Shown here: one piece after another, positions 36,601 to 48,100 of the stretch
Layout of the letters: each line of letters starts with the position of its first letter
How positions within the stretch are numbered: the first letter of the stretch is position 1
Assembly (NCBI RefSeq): GCF_042242105.1
Contig: NC_092035.1
Location: forward strand, 1,802,083-1,866,082
Direction of reading: 5' to 3'
DNA length: 64,000 nt
Source of the DNA: Pempheris klunzingeri
Taxonomy: Eukaryota > Chordata > Actinopteri > Acropomatiformes > Pempheridae
Made by a program: the position numbers and the translations under genes
The notes under the pieces: generated by a model
Seen by the model: the letters and a program-made list of their open reading frames with translations, nothing else
Told to the model about the DNA's origin: nothing
The model's database searches: none

Positions 36601-39600
36601 GACGTCTGGATGAACTGTATGAATATGTTGTTGAGCTTCCGGTTTAGTCACACCACTTGTCTCGTTTTCCCAACTGCAAGGAAGTGATTGCGGAGACGCT
36701 GGGCATCCCGTCCAACAGAGTCACGTGTCACGTCAAAAGAATGGGCGGTGCTTTCGGCGGAAAGGTCACTAAAACAGCGATACTGGCTGGTATCACCTCT
36801 GTGGCTGCGTGGAAGTAAGAAGATTATCAATGGAAGTTAGACAAAAATGAAAAAGCAAGTGTGATAAGAGTCAAAGAGAAGCTGGAGAGGTCTTGACATG
36901 TTTATTTTGTTGTTATAACTTTTCCGTTCAGGACCAATCGTGCCGTCCGCTGTGTCCTGGAGCGAGGCGAGGACATGCTGATCACTGGAGGCCGTCACCC
37001 TGTCCTGGGAAAATACAAAGTACAGAAACACACTCTAAAATCCAACTATTATTCTATTATTCACAAGATTAAAGGGATAAAATAGAAGAAATATTAGATA
37101 CTTTGAGTTACTTCCAGGCCTTCAGATCCTTCAGATTAAACATCTGAGAAGGAAATAATGAATCATTCTTTGGCTGAGCAGCTCGCAGCTAAAGCCAGAG
37201 CTGCCACAAGGGGGCGTCATCAGACCTGGCTTCATTTTAAGGAGCCAGAGATATGAGCCACTGTAGATTTTAGAGTGCATACAGTCGATGGTGGTTTGAT
37301 CCAACATGGTGAAGTCTCTGTAATGTTAAGATATCCTGATAGTTCGCTCTTTGTTCCAGGTGGGTTTCATGAATGACGGACGTATCATGGCTGCAGACAT
37401 CCAGTACTACGCCAACGCTGGCAACGCTGTCGATGAATCTCCCCTGGTCGGTAGAAGTTTGTTATTTAGCACGACTGTGTGTGTTCTTCAGGTGTCGTGT
37501 AGTGATCGATTTGCTCCTTCCTGCAGGTGATAGAAAAGATTCTGCTTCACATGGACAACACCTACAACTTCCCCAACCTGCGTGGCCGTGCTGCCGCCTG
37601 CAGGACCAACATGCCCTCCAACACCGCCTTCCGGGGCTTCGGCGTGCCCCAAAGCCTCATGGTCGTGGAGAACATGATGAACGACGTGGCCGTGGTGCTG
37701 GGACGCCCTGCAGACCAGGTCATGAGGAAAAAAATAGGAACAACTCAGCAAAAACTAGAGGGAAAGAAGATTAAATAAAGAATAACTCCGGTAGTTTTTA
37801 AACCTGGGCCCTATTTTGGGTTCGAATGGTACTATTTGGAATTTGTTATTGTTATTCTAAGTGTGTGACAGCATCATGGAAAGGATCCCTACAGAGAGAG
37901 ACCTGGAAGATCCTTTTGGTTTAACCACAAACAGCCGTTATATCGCTCTCTGCACACACACCAGACTACATTCACTAAAATAGCAATTTTACATGGGAGT
38001 TGCTGGTCTACTGCTGTTTTGATCGATTAGTGTGTTTGTGTTATTGTGTGACTTTGGTGCTCTAAAGGATTAGTTCTTGTCCAACACAGTATTTGTGTAA
38101 CACATAATAACACAAACAATCTATCAGATTGAGGCAGCGGTAGTCGAACCACTGCAAGGCTCTGAGAGTAAAAATGCTGTTTTTCTCAATGAAGTCTGGT
38201 GTGTTTGCAGAGAGTGATATAACGGCTGTTTGTGGTTAAAGGGCCCAGGTTTAAGAATACCAGAGTTATCCTTTAAGACCAATAACAGCCCAGTATAACC
38301 AATTCCTCAAAATCTTCATCAGATTCGGGAGCTCAACATGTACAGAGGGCCATCGGTCACCCCTTACAAGATGGAGTTCAGCCCGGAGAACATGCTGCGC
38401 TGCTGGGAGGAATGCAAGCTGAAGAGTGACTACAGCGCCCGGCGCAAAGCTGTTGACCAGTTCAACCTGCAGAACCGCTGGAAGAAGAGAGGGATGGCCA
38501 TCATCCCCATTAAATATGGGATCGCGTTTGCAGAGAGCTTCTTAAATCAGGTGTGACTTTGGTCTCTCTCAACTATGAGCTTTAATTTGAATTACCGTTT
38601 ATCTCCTGTTTGTGTGTGTTAAAGGCTGCAGCTCTGGTCCACATCTATACCGACGGATCTGTTCTGGTCACTCATGGCGGGACAGAGATGGGTCAGGGGA
38701 TCCACACTAAAATGCAGCAGGTACTGTGCCCTCCTCAGTTCACCACAGTCTGTTAATTTAACCTCTGACTTGGAGCAGGTACTGCTCTGAACCCGTTCTG
38801 TATGTAACGGGTTCTGTAAAGTACATTTGTTTCATTTAAACATTTTAATTTAGTTTTAGTTTTTAATTCCTTTGTTTGTTCCCTTTTGTTATTAAAATCT
38901 CTGTGATATTTTATATTTTTCTGATTGTGAGTGAAGATCAAAACTCAGCACTTTATATGTATGTATCAAAACACTGTAGTACTTTTTTTATTTTGACCCC
39001 CACACACCGTAATACTCACCAAATCTTTATTAATCTGCACTATTTCTGTCATAGAGCCTTTTTTAAAAATGAAATCTATATTTTTGAGGGTTTTTTTTTT
39101 TTCTGGGATTTGTAGATATTAACAAAAACATTTACTTTAGCCAGTTTTTGCTTCCTGTTTGCCGTCAGGTGGCGAGTCGGGAGCTTCACATCCCCCCCGC
39201 TAAGATCTACATCAGCGAGACCAGCACCAACACTGTTCCCAACACCTGCCCGTCTGCCGCCTCCTTCGGCACGGACGCCAACGGCATGGCGGTCAAGGTG
39301 AGGCTCAGTTCGGTTCAAAGAGCTTATAGCTAAATGGGGCGTAATGAACAAGCTCAGTAAGTATCACCCACGTTTTCCTTCCTGGCAGATTGCCTGCCAG
39401 ACTCTGTACCAGCGACTGGAGCCAATCAGGAAGAAGGACCCCAAAGGATCATGGGAGAGCTGGGTACGATTTGAAACATGAAAGTGGAAACGTATCTTAA
39501 AGAACAACAGCTAACAGTCAAACATCTTTTTTTTATTTCAGACCAAAGCAGCATTTTTTGAGAAAATCAGCTTATCTGCTGTTGGATACTACAGGTACTG

Positions 39601-39838
39601 ATAGATTCACTCTTCATCCGTTCGTTCACTCATCAAGTGACGGTAACATGTTCCTGTGTGTGATCAGAGGTCCAGACCTCTACATGGACTGGGAGAAGAT
39701 GGAGGGGCAGCCGTACCTTTACTTTGTGTTCGGAGTATGTTGCTGTGAGGTGGAGCTGGACGGCCTCACCGGAGACTACAGGGTCAGAACCGAAGCACCC
39801 AAACGTGTGACACCTTAACACGGATGGCGCTCATCGTA

Positions 39839-39881
<43 letters not shown>

Positions 39882-41268
39882 GACGGTGCGGACGGACATT
39901 GTAGTCGACATCGGTAGAAGTGTGAACCCGTCGGTGGACATTGGCCAGGTGGGCTCACACCAAACGGGACGAAACACAAGAAAAACATTATTATTTTGTT
40001 GTTTATAGTGAGGAATTAGTATATTTGGAACCTTTTCAACTGGAAATAGATGTTATTTCTTTTATATATTGTACACAGGAACCATAAAAGAGTGAATATA
40101 AGCTCATAATCCTGAATATTTCCTTTGCATGCTTCTGTTTTTTATCCAAAAATGAGCAGAAAATGTGTGTTTCTATAGATTTGTTTCCTTTCTTTCCTGT
40201 CCCTCCATCTTTCTCCTGCCCTCCTCTCAGATTGAAGGAGCGTTCATGCAGGGTTTGGGTCTCTTCACTCTGGAGGAGCTGAAGTTTTCCCCCTCTGGGC
40301 TCCTGTACACTCGAGGTCCGTCTCAGTATAAGATCCCCGGTGTGTGTGACGTGCCGCTGCGCTTCAACGTCTACATGCTGTCAGACACCCACAACCCCCA
40401 CGCCATCTACTCCTCAAAGGTCAGAGACGTCCACTTCGACTTTTCTGAGAGTTCTTTGTTTCAGTCTGTGTGTCACACGGCTGTCTGTCTGTGCAGGGAA
40501 TCGGAGAACCTGCCATCTTCCTGGGCAGTTCAGTGTTCTACGCCATCAAAGACGCCGCGGCTGCCGCCCGCTCAGAGTCCGGTTTAGTCGGCCCGTTTTC
40601 CCTCGACAGCCCCGCCACTCCGGAGAGGGCCTGTCTGGCCTGTGCCTCCCCATTCACTCAGAAGGTAACAACACTGACGGCCACTCAGCAGCACCGTCTA
40701 TACAACGATTTCCCAAAAATTCCCTGAAAAATGCTCCAAAATGTTCCTTTTGTCCAGGTGTGAATCCTCTGAAACAACATTTAGACCTTCATAAAACACT
40801 CAACACTCATTTTTAGGAGTTTTTTCACCCAAAATAACCGAAAGATTAAATAGATTAAAATGTTGTAGGACTATAAAAGTCCCTGTGTGGTTTTCCAGCC
40901 TTAATACATCGTCAATAAGCAATCAGGCTAATTGGAAAACTGACACATACAGATGAAGCTACAGTACAAGTTCCTCAGTTTATTACCTTAACTTGTGTTT
41001 TTTATATTTCCTCACTGTTTTACTCTTTAGTCTTAAACTAATCTCGCAAAATACGGTAAAGTAAAACAATAGAAACTAACATGAAAGAAAATATACTGGT
41101 TATAAATCTTCCTTAAAGTTCATTATTGTGTTTATCATGTGTAACATCATTACAAAACAAATTAAAATGTTCATTTGTGTTCATGTTTTCTTGTTTGTTG
41201 TTTTGTTTTGTTTCCAGATTCCAGCCAGCAAACCAGGATCTTTCACGCCGTGGGCCTTAAACATCTAA
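27631..41268 (+). CDS. aox1: Aldehyde oxidase, complete 35-exon gene
   Basis: Spliced CDS of 4005 bp encodes 1334 residues; every junction is GT-AG and phases agree. Exons: 27631-27684, 28853-28910, 29027-29123, 30614-30722, 30851-30977, 31198-31259, 32378-32455, 32698-32778, 32908-33052, 33294-33386, 33479-33630, 33844-33937, 34019-34128, 34255-34439, 34688-34850, 34935-35018, 35113-35282, 35363-35489, 35978-36100, 36223-36319, 36469-36593, 36681-36814, 36932-37019, 37360-37446, 37527-37718, 38323-38550, 38625-38720, 39169-39297, 39389-39463, 39542-39594, 39668-39782, 39883-39948, 40231-40419, 40497-40664, 41218-41268. Cytosolic molybdo-flavoenzyme oxidising aldehydes and N-heterocycles with O2. 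2Fe-2S ligands: Cys47/52/55/77 and Cys117/120/152/154. An FAD domain and a molybdopterin domain follow (GGAFGGK 800-806, catalytic Glu1266). Oxidase rather than xanthine dehydrogenase: the NAD-site FFPGYRK is FFVSFGK (395-401), and XDH Glu802 is Val807. Odd: Lys885 replaces XDH Arg880. Human AOX1 also has 35 exons and neighbours BZW1. Confidence 0.95.
30290..30380. repeat. Possible degenerate interspersed repeat in aox intron 3
   Basis: The A/T-rich stretch TATCTTTATTTATAAAGTAC and following bases resembles the ends of common fish retroposon copies, but no boundary or duplication is visible. The rest of the 1.5-kb intron shows no gene. Confidence 0.25.
31400..31920. repeat. Degenerate interspersed repeat in aox intron 6
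   Basis: The segment with GGCAATTCAAAGTGCTTTGA and the later GTGCATCGTCTGCATAAAAC block recalls a repeat found widely in teleost introns. Short open frames across it carry no domain. Identification is from memory of similar sequences, so the family is not named. Confidence 0.4.
37776..38275. mobile_element. Foldback element copy 4, most complete, in aox intron 25
   Basis: Outer inverted repeats of about 35 bp share AAACCTGGGCCC (left ending at 37811, right starting at 38241) and AATAACTC/GATAACTC. A second inverted pair further in (about 37920-37992 and 38163-38238) shares AACAGCCGTTATATC and CACACCAGACT. About 110 bp of extra sequence sits in the left half between outer and inner arms. TTAA occurs near both ends (37771-37774, 38273-38276), but the ends are not flush, so the duplication is unproven. 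It lies wholly in the intron and does not disturb the flanking splice sites. Confidence 0.75.
39843..39882 (+). promoter_or_regulatory. (TG)n tract acting as the 3' splice region of aox exon 32
   Basis: About 18 TG dinucleotides end in TTAG, which is the acceptor of the 66-bp exon 32. No ordinary polypyrimidine tract lies between the repeat and the AG. The exon is a multiple of three, so its loss would remove 22 residues without a frameshift. Confidence 0.8.
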
Positions 41269-41554
41269 AACTGTGATTTTTGTCTCTTTGTGTGATCAAA
41301 CTGAAGCCACACTGACTGCCGAAATCTAAAATCTAAACCTAAAATAGAGGGAGTGTCTGTCCCCGTCCGTTTTCTTGACAAACGTTCATCCGATCAAGCA
41401 CTCAGCTCTGCTCTAGTGGAACTATAACGAACTAATACAGCTGCTTTACTTTGTTTTGCATTTTAACCAAACAAAGCGAACGTCCTGTGGCCACTTGAAT
41501 TTAAAGCACATTTAAATGTTTTATCCTCCAGAATCGCTGCTTCAGTAAGAGGAA

Positions 41555-41560
41555 AATAAA
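41555..41560 (+). terminator. Polyadenylation signal of aox
   Basis: AATAAA lies 287 bases after the aox stop codon, with GT-rich sequence (TTCCTCTGTGTTC) following within 30 bases. A typical 3' end. Confidence 0.75.
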
Positions 41561-41676
41561 CCACTGAACTTTACATAAGTTTCCTCTGTGTTCATTAAGC
41601 AGCAGCAGACGACCACAGAAAGAACCCCCCCCCCTCTCTCTCTCTCAGACGACCACAGGTGATCGTATCTGCTGGA

Positions 41677-42079
41677 CAAAGAAATGAAGCTAAGGAAGAA
41701 GGATGGAAGGGAGCAGGAAGGAGGAATGAAGGAAAAAGAGAAGAGCAATAAAGGAAGGAAGAGGGGTAGAAGAAGGAAGGAGGGAAAGGAGGGAGTGAGG
41801 GAGGAAAGAAGGATGGAAGGGAGGGAGGAGAAAAGAAACAGACAAGAGCAACAAAGCAAGGAAGGAATGGAGGGATGGAAAAGGGAAGAGAGGAAGGATG
41901 GATGAGAGGGAGGGAGAAAGGAAAGAAGAAAGAAGAAACAGACAAGAGCAAGGAAGGAAGGAAGAAGGATGGATATTGGAAGGTAGGGAGGGAGGAAGGA
42001 AAAAAGAAACAGAAGAGCAAGGAAGGAAGGAAAAGGAAATGAACAAAAGCATAGAGGAAGGAAGGAAGGAGAACATGAA
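41677..42079. repeat. Polypurine GGAA/GGGA tract
   Basis: Almost 400 bases of purines on the plus strand, built from irregular GGAAGGAA, GGAGGGA and AGGATGGA units plus repeated AGAAACAGACAAGAGCAA-like inserts. The Pro/Ser/Phe-rich open frames on the minus strand (up to 185 codons) are artefacts of the composition. It sits about 100 bp behind the aox polyadenylation signal. Confidence 0.9.
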
Positions 42080-43200
42080 ATTAAAATAAAAATAAACATT
42101 TTATTCCAACTTTATGGACAACAGTGTTTATATATATATATATTTATATAATTAACATAATTAAATATGATTCATAATCAAAAATGTTTCTAAATTGTTT
42201 TATAGTTTGACCTTTTTACTGAAACAGCATTTGAAGTCTGCTCATTAGAGATCAATACAGCCCTCATGTCTGTACGCTAACTAGCTAACAGCTAACTAGC
42301 ATAGCATTAAAGCTAAAACAAGAGTACTTTACTTCCTCTGTGAGGCTCTTTGTTAAAAAGTGATGATTTTTATAATAAATAATAGTGAAGCTGCAGAAGT
42401 GAAACTCTGTCGGTGTGGAAACAATCTGAAGCCACCAGCTGAGGAGGAAACAGCTGCCAAGAAAGCAGTTTGTGCACTAACTGGCATCATATCTATCTTT
42501 TTTTAATAAATATTATCTTTTTTTTAGCATTGTGGCAAATTTAGTTTGAGTACTGATCCATCGCGTCAGTCACATAACACCAAATCAGTCACTTCCACTT
42601 AATGTGGCCTGACAGAATTACCTCAGGTGTGCATGAAATTAGTTTTTTCCTAAAACATTTCATGTTTTTTTGAGGCCATTCAGTAATATTTAATCTTTTG
42701 AGTTTCTCTGAGCATCAGCAAATCTGTGCAACCCAAATTCCTCCATCACTAGTTCCCTGTTTGTGTTTTGTCCAATCAACAGTCCAAAACAAAAAATAAA
42801 TAATAGAATAAAATAAAATAAATATAGACCAATTGGAGTTTGGAGCATGATTAATCACTTAAAATTAATTATGAAAATACTTAATATTTAATATTTAAAA
42901 ATGCAAATATAACTCACACAGGTTAATAATGCCGAATAAAAGCATAAAAATGTTCACGTAGACATGGACAACAGGAAGTAACGTCACTTCAATTGACACA
43001 GCTGTAACCCAATATTTTAAAAAATAATCAATAAAATTGCTTTTATTTTCATATGAAATGCAAATCAAATCAGCTGAACTAAAATACAGTAATATAGTTT
43101 TAAATTTTTGAACAAATGCACAGCAGTTACCCTCTCTCTCTCCTTAAAATAATTAAATATTCAGGTCAAAATGAAGGTTTTTATAGAAATAATAACCTGC
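42080..43200. other. Intergenic A/T-rich DNA between aox and bzw1
   Basis: No gene recognised. A short (TA)n run lies at about 42130-42150. The sequence is otherwise A/T-rich up to the bzw1 promoter. Confidence 0.6.
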
Positions 43201-43230
43201 GTGTGTTTCTTAATGGAACGGAAATCCCCT

Positions 43231-43300
43231 TTAAATTGCGCATGCGCGGCGGGCGGAGCTTGCGGAAGTCATAACGGGAAGGTCTTTTTGTTTGGGCCGC
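43231..43300 (+). promoter_or_regulatory. bzw1 promoter with NRF1 and ETS sites
   Basis: Base composition becomes CpG-rich. TGCGCATGCGCG at 43237-43248 contains the palindromic NRF1 core GCGCATGCGC (43238-43247). CGGAAGT at 43263-43269 is an ETS/GABP-type core. No TATA box is seen. The arrangement is typical of housekeeping genes. Confidence 0.75.
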
Positions 43301-43365
43301 TGAGACACTCGTCACTTGGTTTCATTCCCCTGGTCAATAACCGTTTTTTATCTGCATTAATTTCG
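43290..43365 (+). other. Probable non-coding first exon of bzw1
   Basis: CpG-rich transcribed leader ending TTTCG before a strong donor GTGAGT at 43366. The next acceptor is CCTTCCCAG at 45092-45100, ten bases before the bzw1 start codon. The left boundary is approximate. Confidence 0.55.
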
Positions 43366-45110
43366 GTGAGTACCTGTATTTCCACCTCCCCACGCTCGCC
43401 TCGCACCTTCACCTCGTCGCGAGGACGTGAATATCTCGTGTTAGACGGCGCTAAGTTTTTTTTTTTTTTTTTTTTAAACCCGGGTATGTCGCCATCATGG
43501 AGGGCGAATTTTTTGGCTTTCTGGAGCTAGCTTAGCTTAAGCCTCATTAGCTCACATGCTTCAAGATCGTGTCGATGTTCAGTTTTTGCTGTGACACTTC
43601 GACAGGAAGGTGGTTTTTAGGTTAGATGAGCACATTATGGTGGTTTTTAGTGTGTTAGCAGCGACTGGGTAATGAAATAAACACGGTTTTACCAGCTAGC
43701 AGGCCCGGCTAATCAGTTCTGGCTCGGCGCATGGTGAGGCCCGGAGTTAGCTAATGCTAACCTATAATTAGCCAGCTGTAGCTTTGGAAAAAAACTAATT
43801 ATATCCGAGCCCTTACTTGTTTTTTAACCCTTGTGACATGTACACACAATTAATTTTCTTCCAGGTTCACACTTCTGATGAAGGTTTATGATCTATTTTC
43901 CTGATTGATCAACTAAATAGCAGCCAGCAGCTCCATTGTGCCTCCTCTTATTGTCTTTTGTCTGCCTTTTCCTTCCTTTTGCTGTTGTGTGGGTGATTAT
44001 TAAAGCTTTTTCTAATTACTTGGCACCAATGACACTTATTTTAATATTTCAACAGTACAGGTTTTAGATTAACCCCATTTTACATGAAACTGATCATGTC
44101 TTGTGTGTATAATTTGGTGATTAGAAGATTTTAATTGGCAATTCATTAAATAAAATGTGTCTGCCTTGTTGGGAAAACTAACTGGTGTTTAAAGGCTGGA
44201 GTTGTTCCAGCTGATGCCCAACAAATCCCATTTTAATTAAACTAAACCAACAATGTGTTAAGTCTCTCTCAACACCTTCCAACCTCTCAAACCTGTTTAT
44301 GACGTTCAGCCACTCGCATGTTGGAAAATCTGATTTTATTATTCACAACTTTGTTTAACTTATTAGAAAAGGCCCAATAAAACAGGGCGCAGTAGATTTT
44401 AGTAACTCTACTGGACACAAATGGACTAAAGTGTGAAAAACAATATTTTATTGCTGCTTTTCATTTTCAGAAAAACAAACTACATCATTATTTCTTGGAT
44501 GTGTATAAATATTAAGCTGAATAACTGCAGATTTAAGTTTTTTTTGTGTATGAAGGGACAACGTGCAGTTCATCGTGCAATCCTGTTTCACAAAATGAAT
44601 AAAAAATAATAAAACAAATAGTATAAATATGATGATAAATGGTGCGTTTGTTGGGCTGTATAGTAATGTAAGTCCAATCTATATGAGCTGGGGTCAAAAT
44701 AAACTGCTGGTCACGATCGTGGTTGTGAGGATCTGTCACTCAGAGCAACAATGGGGCCCTTTGTTGTGTTTCTCATAGTTTTTTTGCCAACAATGGTGCT
44801 CTGCAGACACTTTGAGTCAGTAGGATCAGTTCTTTGTTTGTTTCACAAGCCTCATCCTGTGGGAAACTGAAGGTACACGTTTATCTACAGGCTTTATACT
44901 TTTGCTGTCCAACTTGAGTTATATAAGAATAATTTACAGTGGTGCGCTCATGACTTTGACATGGCGCTCGCCCAAGTTACACCCAAACTCTGGCAATACA
45001 AAACTTAATGAAAGTGAACGTTGTGTACTCTTCTCTCCTGTGCTCAGGTGTCGTCCGCACACGTTGATTAAACATTAACTGTTTGTTTTATCCTTCCCAG
45101 GGTGTCTTTT

Positions 45111-48100
45111 ATGAATAATCAAAAGCAGCAAAAGCCGACGCTAACAGGACAGCGTTTCAAAACGAGGAAAAGAGGTTTGTGTTGCTGCTTTGCATGTCTG
45201 AGCCATGCACAGATCTTGTCTCTTGGTTTTTATTCTCCCAAATCCAACATACGCATCTTATTATTATTTTTTTCCCCCCTCACAGATGAAAAGGAGAGAT
45301 TTGACCCTACTCAGTTTCAAGAAAGTATCGTACAAGGCTTGAATCAAACTGGCACTGATTTGGAAGCGGTTGCGAAGTTCCTTGATGCCTCTGGCGCCAA
45401 GCTTGACTACCGCCGGTATGCAGAGACACTCTTTGACATCCTGGTGGCCGGTGGAATGCTGGGTAAGCTGCGCACAGAAACACGAAGCACTTGTACACGT
45501 GTTTCGCCCAAGTACAGGCGTGTTGGTTTGTGTCAAGAGGAGCAGACAGTTGTTTTTGTGAGGGGAAAGCATGCATTTTGAATTTTTCCTTGTGTGAGTG
45601 AGATTAACGTAAGGAATGGATTAATTCACCTGCAAACTCACGCATTTTACCACTTTTTGCTCATGTTTCGGTGTCTGACGTAGAAATGTTACAACTGTAG
45701 GTCATAAAAAGGCAAAATAAAACCCTTCGTATAAATGGGATGTAGACAGGAAGTAGATGAACCATGTTACTGAAGCTGTTTTGACCTAAATGGTTATTTT
45801 CATGTCTTCTCATGCAGCCCCAGGCGGGACTCTATCTGACGACATGACCCGCACCGAGTTCTGCCTCTTCACGGCACAAGAAGACCTGGAGACAATGCAA
45901 GCATATGCTCAGGTGGGACGCACGTCCAGCTACTGTTCCCACCAGTTTCTAAGCTCTTATATGATTAAAGAAACCTTCAGCAAGACATTTACACTGAATT
46001 AAGAGAGTGGCGTTTCCTCACAGGTTTTTAACAAGCTGATCAGGCGTTACAAGTACCTGGAGAAGGGATTCGAAGAGGAGATCAAGAAGGTGAGTCTCAT
46101 TTTATTTATTTTTTTTAGCAGGTTTTTGAACAACAGAACCTTTGAATACTCTGACATCATTATTTTTTACTTGTTGTGCTGGTTTGACTTGTCTGTGACG
46201 TTTGTCAGCTCCTCCTAAACTTTATTGACAGCTTTACAAGTCTTACAGCAGGCGGTAAACAGTTGTGGCACCAATGATTACAGCTCAGAGGGACACTGTA
46301 AATTTATAGGTGTTATGTGACATGAGACACCACAGCTTGGCAGGCTCGGCATTGAGCCTTAAAGAATTATTTTTATTGCTAATGCTGCTACGAATACATG
46401 AGCTGCTTTTATAGAACACCAAAGTGATGAGTGTAATTATGTGAGAATATTCTCAAATGTCAGGGGATCGACTCATTTTCAGATTTAGGTGGAAAACCGA
46501 CATTAAACGCGACCAAACTTTTAAACAGTTTAAGCAGCTGATTGTTCGCCAGCTGCAAGACAATGAAGCTAAAGTCACAGCTGCTTGTTTGTTCTGAAAA
46601 GGCTTCAATTCTCCTGCAATGAACACGAACAACAGACCTCTATGTGCGGTTCCCTCTGTCCTTTTGTAGTTGCTGCTGTTTCTGAAGGGGTTCACTGAGT
46701 CTGAGCGCAACAAACTGGCCATGCTGACCGGCATCCTGCTGGCCAACGGCAACATATCAGCCTCCATCCTGAACAGCCTCTTCAACGAGAACCTCGTCAA
46801 AGAGGGTGAGGAGGAATTCTGTGGAGAAGATGGGCTTTTAAGATGTTGATTCAACTTTCGGACTGTATTTAGTGAGAATCACACAAACTCATTGTGTTCT
46901 GTTGTTTCTCTTCAGGAGTATCTGCAGCCTTCGCTGTCAAGCTGTTCAAGTCATGGATCAATGAGAAGGACATCAACTCTGTTGCTGCTAGTCTCCGCAA
47001 AGTCGGCATGGACAACAGGCTGATGGTAAATAAACCGTTTTAATCTGAGTCGACTGGAAGAATCATCTAGTCCAGCCTGTATTTGGTGTTTATACATTTT
47101 ATCTGTAAGCTGAACATATCTCTGCTCAACAGGAACTCTTTCCTGCCAACAAACGGAGCTGCGAGCATTTTTCTAAGTACTTCACCGACGCCGGGCTGAA
47201 GGAGCTGTCCGACTTCGCCCGCAACCAGCAATCCATCGGCGCCCGCAAGGAGCTGCAGAAGGAGCTCCAGGAGCAGATGGCCCGCGGCGACCCTCAGAAG
47301 GAGGTGAGGTTAACCACATCCTGTCTTTCTCTGAGGTCATGAAGCAAGGCTACAGCTTCTTGTCACCTACAAATACACCTGCAGCAGGGAGACTGGCAAA
47401 TATCCTGCAAAAGGAAGGTGTGAACATCATCATCGGGTCGGGCAGTAACTGTCGATCACCACAATAACAATAGCGGCCACACAGTCGATCTAAAATGGTT
47501 TCAGTTTAACTATTAAAGTTTCCCTGATACAGACTTGATGTGTTTCATGGCTGATAAACATCAACCCAGCTGTTTTTTTTTTGTTTTTTTTTATTATTTA
47601 GTTTTAATGTTGTTCCCCTGTTTGTTCAGATTATCGCCTACACCCGCGAGGAGATGAAAAAGGCCAACCTCTCTGAGCAGGCCATGATCGGCATCATCTG
47701 GACCAGCGTGATGAGCTCCGTGGAGTGGAACAAGAAGGAAGAGCTGGTGACCGAACAAGCCATCAAACACTTGAAGGTATGCGGCTTAAACGCGTGTCCT
47801 GGAGGAAGTCTAAATAAAGCCCTGAGATCACCAGACGCAGTGAATCACCAGAGAAAGTTTGCTCATGTGTTTGTTCTTGAGGATTGCGCAATAAATTGTG
47901 AACCGTGTCACGGTGACTGCAGGCTCTGGCAAGTCTGAAAATGTTTTTGAGTTTAAGGCTTCCTAAAACACACAGCAGGAGAACAGCTCTGTTCTCTAAT
48001 GACGTCTTCATGTGTTTACCTGCATGTAAAATGTCGTCTAGTTGACTTGTGTTGCTTCCTCTTGAGGGCCACACCTGCTCTTTCTGTCGTCGCTGAGTAA

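Noticed and set aside
27631-41268. Naming the molybdoenzyme xanthine dehydrogenase
   Set aside because: Glu802 is Val, the NAD motif is lost, the N-terminus reads [16 protein letters not shown] as in AOX, and the neighbour is bzw1.
41542-42099. 185-codon Ser/Pro/Phe-rich frame and its neighbours
   Set aside because: Pure consequence of the polypurine tract; no domain, and overlapping frames are equally open.
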